Position numbers and translations under genes: made by a program
Origin: Gordonia sp. (in: high G+C Gram-positive bacteria)
GTDB lineage: Bacteria; Actinomycetota; Actinomycetes; Mycobacteriales; Mycobacteriaceae
Direction of reading: 5' to 3'
DNA length: 10,488 bases
NCBI GenBank assembly: GCA_030152405.1
Contig: JASLJL010000541.1
Span: forward strand, 1-10,488
Notes under the pieces: generated by a model
The model's input: the letters and a program-made list of their open reading frames with translations, nothing else
Told to the model about the DNA's origin: nothing
The model's database searches: none
In this document: positions 1-5,144 of the stretch, piece after piece
Numbering within the stretch: the first letter of the stretch is position 1
Layout: the number at the start of each line of letters is the position of its first letter

Positions 1-252
1 CAGGTGGAGCGGGACGAGAACGGAGAGCCCAATCTCATCATCAACGGAACGGTCCCCGAGGAGAGGGCGGTGCTTCTCCTCCAAATGGCGGCTCACATGT
101 CGTTGGAGAACCTCACCTACTCCTACGTTTCGGGGGCTGCGAACGCATTCCCGGAGGACTGGAACGACGAAGTTCCCGAGCCGGAAGAGCCCAAGCAGAA
201 GGCTGAGTCCGAAGAAAAGAAGCGCGTCATCAAGGACGCCCCGCAGGCGTAG
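1..252 (+). CDS. 3' part of an unknown gene (5' end outside the window)
   Basis: The reading frame is open from the first base to a TAG at 250-252. A GTG at 4-6 could serve as a start, but no ribosome binding site can be seen before it because the window begins there, so I treat the gene as cut at its 5' end. The visible 80-odd residues are acidic and helical in the middle (PEERAVLLLQMAAHMSLENL) and end in a charged, proline- and lysine-rich tail (PEPEEPKQKAESEEKKR) typical of a disordered C-terminus. No catalytic motif, membrane segment or known fold is recognisable. It is the last gene of its transcription unit, since a strong hairpin terminator follows 17 bases after the stop. Function unknown. 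Confidence 0.7.
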   Translation, partial: QVERDENGEPNLIINGTVPEERAVLLLQMAAHMSLENLTYSYVSGAANAFPEDWNDEVPEPEEPKQKAESEEKKRVIKDAPQA

Positions 253-268
253 TCCGAGGTAGCAAGAG

Positions 269-302
269 AATCCCCGGTTTCCGAAAGGAGGCCGGGGATT
301 TT
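269..302 (+). terminator. Rho-independent terminator after the first gene
   Basis: A 9-bp perfect stem, AATCCCCGG (269-277) with CCGGGGATT (292-300), continues inward through two G-U pairs and TCC/GGA (280-282 with 287-289) to a GAAA tetraloop at 283-286. The 14-bp hairpin is followed by TTTT (299-302). It separates the upstream gene from the promoter and mazG-like gene downstream. The distal arm carries an AAAGGAGG string that looks like a ribosome binding site, but no start codon follows at a useful distance. Confidence 0.85.
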
Positions 303-310
303 GCCGTTGT

Positions 311-340
311 TTGGCGCTACAGCACTAGTATGGGTATAGT
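311..340 (+). promoter_or_regulatory. Putative sigma70-type promoter for the mazG-thyX unit
   Basis: TTGGCG at 311-316 and TATAGT at 335-340 are 18 bases apart, a reasonable match to TTGACA and TATAAT. They lie directly after a terminator and before the first gene of a tightly coupled cluster, which is where a promoter is needed. Transcription would start near 346-348, leaving a leader of about 42 bases before the ATG at 390. The -35 is only a fair match, so the call rests partly on context. Confidence 0.55.
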
Positions 341-346
341 AGTGCT
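321..346. promoter_or_regulatory. 26-bp near-perfect palindrome over the -10 box (operator candidate)
   Basis: The arms AGCACTA (321-327) and TAGTGCT (340-346) are exact reverse complements. Further in, TAT (329-331) pairs with ATA (336-338), so 10 of 13 positions obey dyad symmetry about 333.5, with one extra G-T. The -10 box (335-340) lies inside the right half. A dimeric repressor bound here would block RNA polymerase. The palindrome could also fold as a weak RNA hairpin, but it lies upstream of the inferred transcript start. I see no second copy in the window. Confidence 0.6.
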
Positions 347-389
347 TGCAGCAAGGCGGTGGGCCTGCTCGAAACTACGAAAGAAGACC

Positions 390-845
390 ATGACGAACTA
401 CAACGATAACCTGGTCGGAGAAGACCCGAACCAGCTTCCCGATCGTCATCGCATTAATCTGGTCGACACGTACCAGAAGCTCACGCGACAGACGGCGATC
501 TACCCCGACGCGATGAAGGCCGATATGGCTCTGGAAGACGGTAGTCTTCACGTCAGCGCGTTCGCCCTTTCGTACGTCGCTCTCGGACTCGGAGAGCAGG
601 GAGAGGTCCAGGGCAAGATCAAGAAGCTCATTCGCGACGGCAGCCTGGGCGATGACGGCTACGTCACCATCTCGGACGAGAAGCGCAAGGAGATCCTGAA
701 GGAGGTCGGAGACCTCTGCTGGTACGTCGCTCGCCTCTGTGACGAACTCCATGCCGACATGTCGGAAGTCCTGGCGGGGAACCTCGTCAAGCTGCTCAGC
801 CGCAAGGATCGCGGCGTGCTCGGTGGATCGGGGGACAACCGATGA
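390..845 (+). CDS. MazG-like nucleoside triphosphate pyrophosphohydrolase
   Basis: A 151-residue all-alpha protein of the MazG/dUTPase-like NTP pyrophosphatase family, which hydrolyses (d)NTPs to NMP and pyrophosphate using Mg2+ or Mn2+. The metal-binding pattern is visible as E69-Q-G-E72 in GLGEQGEV and E105-V-G-D108 in KEVGDLCWYVA, followed by N131xxKL and the C-terminal RGVLGGSGDNR typical of phage members. I chose ATG 390, preceded by GAAAG at 379-383. An in-frame ATG at 330 would add 20 residues but lies inside the promoter palindrome and has no ribosome binding site. The stop overlaps the thyX start (ATGA, 842-845), so the two are probably translated together. Phage MazG proteins are thought to adjust the nucleotide or (p)ppGpp pool; the substrate here cannot be read from sequence. 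Confidence 0.85.
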   Translation: MTNYNDNLVGEDPNQLPDRHRINLVDTYQKLTRQTAIYPDAMKADMALEDGSLHVSAFALSYVALGLGEQGEVQGKIKKLIRDGSLGDDGYVTISDEKRKEILKEVGDLCWYVARLCDELHADMSEVLAGNLVKLLSRKDRGVLGGSGDNR

Positions 846-2029
846 CCAGCAAGGAAATCGCGAAGTGGGCCGACGAGTCCATGTTCACGGCAGAGAAGGC
901 GGTTGAGACGGACCACGGCTACCGGCCCACCGTCAAGCTGCTCGACGCCCCGAACGATCCCCTCGGAAAGCTCGCGTACATCGCCAAGGCGTATCAGGGC
1001 AAGTTCCTCGGCGGCTACAGCGACATCACCGACGAAGACCGTCGGTACTACATCCAGGACATGGAGAAGAACATCCTCGGAATGCCCTCTGAGGCAGTCC
1101 AGTTTCACTTCGTCCTGGAGAACGTGACCCGGAGCTTCACGCATCAGCTGGTCCGGACCCGCCACGCCTCCTACGCCCAGGAGTCGATGCGGTTCGCCGT
1201 GAAGGAAGACTTCCCGGTACAGCTTCCCCCGTCGCTCCTCGGAACGATGAGTCGGGAAGAGTGGCGCGCAGTGGAGCGTTCCGGTCTAGCGCTGAACGCC
1301 TCGCAGGCAGCGGGTATCGACCCCAACTTCAAGCCGTCGGGAATGGAGTGGGAAGAGTACGAAGAGCGTTACGCCCCCGAAGTTCAGCGGATGCGGTTCA
1401 AGTGGGACGAGGCAGTCGCCGACAGCGGCAAGGCGTACGCTGCCCTGATCGAGGCCGGAATGCCTGCCGAGGACGCTCGCGGCCTGGCACCTCACGCCAT
1501 CGTCACGAAGATCAACTGGGTGGTGGACCTGCGAGCCCTCATGGCTACGGCGGGTCAGCGCCTCTGCACTCAGGCTCAGTGGGAGCATCGCGAGATGTGG
1601 AACTCGCTGATCCGCTCCATTCGTGACTACGGAGCGTCTGCAGACTACAGCCGCACCAATTCCGACGGGTCGTACGAAACGGTGTGCCCCTCGGACTGGC
1701 AGTTCGCTCTCCTGGCGGATCGCTTCAAGCCGGTGTGCTACCAGACGGGTCGTTGCCAGTTCCGGTCGGACTTCGATCGCTACTGCAACATTCGTGATCG
1801 TGTGGAGGCCAACGCGAAGGTCGGGCGTCCGTCGTCGGAATGGCATCGACCGATGTTCAGCCGAGACGATCTCATGTCTCGCGTTGACGGACAGAAGGAT
1901 GTAGAGGCGGCTAGCGTCGTCATCCCTGCCATCCAGACGACCGAGTGGCTGGACCCCAACGCGGCCATTCGCCCGGACGCCGAGTGGCGGTCGGAAGAGG
2001 CCCTGGCGAACATTCGAGGTCGGCGATGA
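842..2029 (+). CDS. thyX: Flavin-dependent thymidylate synthase ThyX, long form
   Basis: This protein makes dTMP from dUMP with FAD, NADPH and methylene-tetrahydrofolate. The diagnostic ThyX region is at residues 86-118: VQFHFVLENVTRSFTHQLV followed by RTRHASYAQESMRF, corresponding to the family pattern RHRxxSxNExSxRY. The first His is Thr here (R105-T106-R107), while S110, E114, S115 and R117 are kept. A second family block, EAGMPAEDARGLAPHA with NWVVDLRAL and QAQWEHREMW, lies around residues 204-252. At 395 residues it is much longer than usual (about 220-250). Extra sequence includes an insert after the motif and a C-terminal part with Cys in VCPSDW, VCYQTGRC and YCNIRD. ATG 842 is preceded by GGGGGA at 830-835 and overlaps the mazG-like stop. 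The next gene overlaps by ATGA. Confidence 0.9.
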   Translation: MTSKEIAKWADESMFTAEKAVETDHGYRPTVKLLDAPNDPLGKLAYIAKAYQGKFLGGYSDITDEDRRYYIQDMEKNILGMPSEAVQFHFVLENVTRSFTHQLVRTRHASYAQESMRFAVKEDFPVQLPPSLLGTMSREEWRAVERSGLALNASQAAGIDPNFKPSGMEWEEYEERYAPEVQRMRFKWDEAVADSGKAYAALIEAGMPAEDARGLAPHAIVTKINWVVDLRALMATAGQRLCTQAQWEHREMWNSLIRSIRDYGASADYSRTNSDGSYETVCPSDWQFALLADRFKPVCYQTGRCQFRSDFDRYCNIRDRVEANAKVGRPSSEWHRPMFSRDDLMSRVDGQKDVEAASVVIPAIQTTEWLDPNAAIRPDAEWRSEEALANIRGRR

Positions 2030-2364
2030 TTCACGAAAGCACCACCAAAGAAACTCGTCAGGTCACCGACGCCCTAGATAACCCGTCAGCCAAGATCCGA
2101 GCGGGGCAGCTCTGGGGAAGCGACGTCGGGCAGTACGTCGCGTTCGTCAAAGACGAAACGATCGTGACCGGAAGGCTGTCCGAGGTCATCCACTACGGGA
2201 AAGACAAAGAGTTCCGAGACGGACGGGTCAAGAAGGGCGATGTCCGCATTGTCGTGGAGATTGGCCCCAGCCCAGAGAGCCACGTCATTCGTGGCAACGC
2301 CGAGGTCTGGATTCTTCGCAGCAAGCCCGAGGTGACCGTGATGGGCCTGAGGGTCTCGAGATAA
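2026..2364 (+). CDS. Unknown small protein coupled to thyX
   Basis: A 112-residue protein starting at ATG 2026, which overlaps the thyX stop (ATGA) and has GAGGT at 2016-2020 as ribosome binding site. The same frame is open upstream into thyX, but those codons read as arginine- and glycine-rich shadow sequence. The protein alternates short charged turns with beta-like stretches (QYVAFVKDETIVTGRL, DVRIVVEIGP, AEVWILRSKPEVTVMGL), suggesting a small beta-barrel or beta-sandwich. There is no membrane segment, Cys cluster or known catalytic motif. As last gene of the mazG-thyX group it is followed by a terminator-like hairpin 12 bases after the stop. Function unknown. Confidence 0.75.
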   Translation: MIHESTTKETRQVTDALDNPSAKIRAGQLWGSDVGQYVAFVKDETIVTGRLSEVIHYGKDKEFRDGRVKKGDVRIVVEIGPSPESHVIRGNAEVWILRSKPEVTVMGLRVSR

Positions 2365-2376
2365 CAACTGAAGTCG

Positions 2377-2411
2377 GAAGGAGGTCATCGAGGGGTGGCC
2401 TCCTTCTTCTT
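2377..2411 (+). terminator. Terminator-like hairpin between the thyX group and the next gene
   Basis: An 8-bp perfect stem, GAAGGAGG (2377-2384) with CCTCCTTC (2399-2406), is extended inward by five more pairs including two G-U. TTCTTCTT follows at 2404-2411. The T tract is broken by C residues, so termination may be partial. The next gene begins only 15 bases after the T tract with no recognisable promoter between, so this may act as an attenuator that sets the level of the downstream genes. Confidence 0.6.
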
Positions 2412-2425
2412 AGGAAGGACTTAAT

Positions 2426-2785
2426 ATGTGCGATCGTTGCGAAACGACTTCGAAGTTTTTCAATCAGAGCTACAACAAGACCGTCGAGGAATCGGCCGAG
2501 GACATCATCGCCCTCATGGCAGAGGCGGAAACTCGAGGCGCGATCCGGGCCGTAGAGCTCTCGGTGGAGCTATCCGACGTCGTCCTGATGAACGTGGACC
2601 TGCCCGACTCGGCCAAGGTGCTCCTCCTGCAGAGGCACTCTCGTCGGATGACGGAGTTCCTGGAGCAGGCAGTGTCGTCCGGAGAAACCATCGACAGCAT
2701 CCTCGATAACTTCGAGCCAGACCTGGAAGAAGAGTCGGAGTTCGCCCACGACGTCGCTCAGGTCATCGCAGAGGGGCGTGTGTGA
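2426..2785 (+). CDS. Unknown acidic helical protein
   Basis: A 119-residue protein with ATG at 2426 and AGGAAGG (2412-2418) at good spacing. The N-terminus has a CxxC (MCDRCETT). The rest is strongly acidic and almost entirely helix-prone (ESAEDIIALMAEAETRG, EESEFAHDVAQVIAEG), with a leucine-rich central part (DVVLMNVDLPDSAKVLLLQ). Such small acidic helical proteins are common in phage early regions and often bind host proteins, but nothing here supports a specific role. Its TGA stop shares one base with the next start (TGATG at 2783-2787), indicating translational coupling. Confidence 0.75.
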   Translation: MCDRCETTSKFFNQSYNKTVEESAEDIIALMAEAETRGAIRAVELSVELSDVVLMNVDLPDSAKVLLLQRHSRRMTEFLEQAVSSGETIDSILDNFEPDLEEESEFAHDVAQVIAEGRV

Positions 2786-3234
2786 TGGGGCCGCAGAACG
2801 AATCGTTCATCTCGGAGCTGAAGAAGCAGACCGAGGTCATCAACGCAAAGCAAGATCGCGAGCCGAACCTCGACAACCTCGAGGGGCTCGTGAGCTACCA
2901 CACCAACCCTCGGACCGACGTCAAGGTCGGAGAGGCTCTCCGTAACGTCGACGTGGAGAAGGTACGAGAGTTCAACCTCAAGCTTCAGGGATTCGGGCAG
3001 TCGGTCAATACCGCCACCGAAGCCCTGAGGGAAGCCGTCCGACCGGTGCAGGAGTTCACGAGAGCCATGTCGGAGAGGCGCAGGAACGGCGTTTTGACGG
3101 GCGGGGCACGCGGTGCGTACCAGCAGCCACGCGCAGGCTGGCAGGTGCCCAGGCGAGAGCTCAGCCCTGTCGAAAGGGCGGCCAAGCGCAGCAAGCGCAA
3201 GGCCCAGCGCAAGGCTCGGAAGGCAAATCGATGA
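2785..3234 (+). CDS. Unknown protein with a strongly basic C-terminus
   Basis: A 149-residue protein. ATG 2785 fits best, with GAGGGG at 2771-2776 eight bases upstream. A GTG at 2782 in the same frame would add one residue and cannot be excluded. The N-terminal two thirds are helical and mixed-charge (VEKVREFNLKLQGFGQSV). After about residue 93 it becomes disordered and highly basic, ending in KRSKRKAQRKARKANR. A basic tail like this suggests nucleic-acid binding, which is an inference only. The stop overlaps the start of the following small gene (ATGA at 3231-3234). Confidence 0.75.
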   Translation: MGPQNESFISELKKQTEVINAKQDREPNLDNLEGLVSYHTNPRTDVKVGEALRNVDVEKVREFNLKLQGFGQSVNTATEALREAVRPVQEFTRAMSERRRNGVLTGGARGAYQQPRAGWQVPRRELSPVERAAKRSKRKAQRKARKANR

Positions 3235-3413
3235 AGGTTAAGGTCATGACATTCAAGAAGCCCAAGCCTCGCCCCGCGTACAAGGGCAAGCATCGCTACG
3301 AAGACCTCTCGGACGAGAATCTGGAGGGCTTCATGCGGTGGCGGTTCGCTTACGAGCAGGCCGTCAAGAACAGAATCGGCGTTACCCAAATCATCCCGAT
3401 CGTCAACAACTAG
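3231..3413 (+). CDS. Unknown 60-residue protein
   Basis: ATG 3231 overlaps the previous stop. A second in-frame ATG at 3246 is preceded by purine-rich AAGGTTAAGG and could also be used, giving 55 residues. The N-terminus is basic and proline-rich (KKPKPRPAYKGKHRYEDL), followed by one amphipathic helix (DENLEGFMRWRFAYEQAVK) and a short hydrophobic C-terminus (VTQIIPIVNN). No known domain is recognised. Its place in an unbroken overlapping gene chain supports that it is real. Confidence 0.65.
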   Translation: MKVKVMTFKKPKPRPAYKGKHRYEDLSDENLEGFMRWRFAYEQAVKNRIGVTQIIPIVNN

Positions 3414-3427
3414 AAAGGAATCTCATC

Positions 3428-4171
3428 GTGACTGACATCGTTCTCAGGTCTCTTCGAGGAACAGGAGAAGAGCTCGGAGGAGTCAACATGCTGAGCCCCG
3501 TCGCCTGGACCCTGGCGAAGGAGCACGGCATCCGACACGCTCCCGTTCGATACCCCGCGAGCATCGCCCCCGCTGGAGGCCTCAAGATGTTCCACGAGTC
3601 GGTGGCCGAAGGCAAGGCGAACGCGATCGCAGCCGACGCAGAGGGGCAGCCCTCCATCTGGGTGGGGTACAGCCTCGGAGCCCTGATTCTCGGAGACCTC
3701 CTGGCGCAGAGCAAGCTGAAGAACTGCATCGGTGCGATTCTCCTCTCGGACCCGAAACGACACCCTCGGCAGATCGCCACAGAGTGCATGGTCTCGGACC
3801 ACCTCTCCGGATGCGCTGGCTCTCGGTTCATTCCGGACTCGGCCGCCAAGCCCGTGATCCAGATCTCCATTCCGGACGATCCCATCTCTGCGCTTCCCCG
3901 AGGAAATGGATTCCGGGTAATCTCGGACGCCGTCACGGGATATTCGCAGGAATGGAAGCTCGGATACGCCGACCTCCTCTCCGTCGCCAACGCAGTCTCT
4001 CGATACACGGGAACTCCTCCTATCGGAGACGCTCCGGCACGGGGAAGCCGACACGTCTCCTACGGCATCGAGGACATGCCGTATTTCCTCAGCAAGACGA
4101 CGTACGTCGAGTTCGCCGCACAGCTCGCCAACGAAATCGCGAACAGCCATGTCTACGGAGGAGAAGCGTGA
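3428..4171 (+). CDS. Serine esterase, LysB/cutinase-like alpha/beta hydrolase
   Basis: A 247-residue alpha/beta hydrolase. The nucleophile elbow is G80-Y-S82-L-G84 in IWVGYSLGALILGD. Asp150/151 in ISIPDDPIS and His209 in SRHVSYG are placed as the other triad members. The preceding RYPASIAPAGG and HESVAEGKANA resemble the PA(x)YPAS and S..G strings of mycobacteriophage LysB, the enzyme that cuts mycolic acids from arabinogalactan at lysis. Length is at the short end for LysB. GTG 3428 has AAAGGA at 3414-3419; the upstream frame extension to 3338 overlaps the previous gene and is rejected. No signal peptide is present. The gene sits among replication genes rather than next to an endolysin or holin, so another ester-cleaving role is possible. 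The exact family needs a profile search. Confidence 0.65.
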   Translation: MTDIVLRSLRGTGEELGGVNMLSPVAWTLAKEHGIRHAPVRYPASIAPAGGLKMFHESVAEGKANAIAADAEGQPSIWVGYSLGALILGDLLAQSKLKNCIGAILLSDPKRHPRQIATECMVSDHLSGCAGSRFIPDSAAKPVIQISIPDDPISALPRGNGFRVISDAVTGYSQEWKLGYADLLSVANAVSRYTGTPPIGDAPARGSRHVSYGIEDMPYFLSKTTYVEFAAQLANEIANSHVYGGEA

Positions 4172-4953
4172 AGCCGATGATCGTGAGCCTCGACGATGAC
4201 CGCCAGGCTCGGAAGCGGAACAAGATCGTTCAAAATCGTCGTCGCTCTCGGATGGTCCCAGCGGAGAACGATCCGGATATGCTCGACGACTGGGAGGACA
4301 CCGTGCAGGTGCTCGCCCTGGACCCCGGAGGGACGACCGGCTGGTCCCTCTTCGAAGTACAGCCCGAGGCGATCTCGGACCGACCGGAGCACCGAGGCAT
4401 CGGTGTTCTCAAGAACGTAATCAGGTGGAGACATGGACAAATCGATTGTGGGACGAGTAAGGGCAACCTCGGGCGGTCCCTCCACGCAGGAGTTAGCACG
4501 AGTGGTGAGAACGCTGGGATTGGCGAGATACTCGGACTCATACGAAGTTGGCCGCTCGCTGCGATCGTTGTGGAAGATTTCGTCCTCGATCCCAACCGTT
4601 TCAACACGGGGCGAGACCTTCTCTCTCCAGTTCGAATTACCAGTGGAGTCTCTTACGATCTCTGGCTCCAGGGACGAGATTACTTTTCGCAGAGTGCCTC
4701 GATCGCCAAGAGCTCGGCGAAAGATGCTCAGCTCAAACTCTGGGGATACTACGATCGAAACGGCGGAATGGGTCACGCCAGAGACGCCGACCGACACGCA
4801 CTCACCTTCCTGAGGCGAGCCTCGGAGGCTTCTGCTAAGGGTTATTCCTTGCGAAGCACTGCATGGCCTCACCTGTTCTCACCAGGTAAAATGTATGGTC
4901 CGGTGTCGTCTGGCCCGGCCTCTTCGGAGCTAGAGAAGGAGAACGCATCGTGA
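4168..4953 (+). CDS. RuvC-like Holliday junction resolvase / nuclease
   Basis: A 261-residue RNase H-fold protein of the phage RuvC-like group, which cuts branched DNA with two metal ions. The first acidic motif is LALD52PGGTTGWSL, the second IVVE136DFVL, and the C-terminal one HARD206AD208RH; DYFSQSASIAKSS before it is also typical of the group. A basic stretch precedes the domain (ARKRNKIVQNRRRSR, about residues 14-28), which may aid DNA binding. GTG 4168 is preceded by GGAGG at 4156-4160 and overlaps the esterase stop (GTGA); ATG 4177 is a weaker alternative. The same frame is open back to 3784, but that part is a shadow of the esterase. Role inferred: resolving recombination or replication intermediates, perhaps before packaging. 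Confidence 0.85.
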   Translation: MKPMIVSLDDDRQARKRNKIVQNRRRSRMVPAENDPDMLDDWEDTVQVLALDPGGTTGWSLFEVQPEAISDRPEHRGIGVLKNVIRWRHGQIDCGTSKGNLGRSLHAGVSTSGENAGIGEILGLIRSWPLAAIVVEDFVLDPNRFNTGRDLLSPVRITSGVSYDLWLQGRDYFSQSASIAKSSAKDAQLKLWGYYDRNGGMGHARDADRHALTFLRRASEASAKGYSLRSTAWPHLFSPGKMYGPVSSGPASSELEKENAS

Positions 4954-5144
4954 GCGGCGCAAGCCGAGGACACGCCGTGGCGGAGAATCCACGGACAGAG
5001 CAGGGACACACCTTCCTCACCAAGGAAGAGAAGGCTAAGCTCCGAGAGCGAGCCGCAGCTATGGGAATGACGCAGAGCGCATACCTCCGTTACCTCGTAG
5101 TTCGGGACTTCGGTCCTCTCGGAAGCAAGGAGCTCACCGCGTGA
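4950..5144 (+). CDS. Small ribbon-helix-helix DNA-binding protein
   Basis: A 64-residue protein with GTG at 4950 (AAGGAG at 4936-4941) overlapping the RuvC stop. The segment HTFLTKEEKAKLRERAAAMG followed by MTQSAYLRYLVV (residues 20-51) fits the ribbon-helix-helix pattern: one beta strand that would pair across a dimer and insert into the major groove, then two helices with a glycine turn. Arc/CopG repressors and MobC-type mobilisation proteins share it. The first 19 residues look disordered. The gene lies immediately before the primase-helicase and overlaps it by four bases, so a role as autoregulator of the cluster or as a protein binding origin repeats is plausible but not shown. Confidence 0.7.
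   Translation: MSGASRGHAVAENPRTEQGHTFLTKEEKAKLRERAAAMGMTQSAYLRYLVVRDFGPLGSKELTA

Noticed and set aside
330..389. Upstream in-frame ATG at 330 for the MazG-like gene
   Set aside because: It lies inside the promoter palindrome, before the inferred transcript start, has no ribosome binding site, and adds residues absent from the MazG family.
1945..2025. Upstream extension of the gene at 2026
   Set aside because: It overlaps the end of thyX and encodes Arg/Gly-rich shadow sequence; ATG 2026 with the ATGA overlap is the better start.
3338..3427. Upstream extension of the esterase gene
   Set aside because: It overlaps the 60-residue gene and lacks hydrolase features; GTG 3428 has a well-placed AAAGGA.
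3784..4167. Upstream extension of the RuvC-like gene
   Set aside because: It is a shadow of the esterase; GTG 4168 has GGAGG and the RuvC domain needs no extension.
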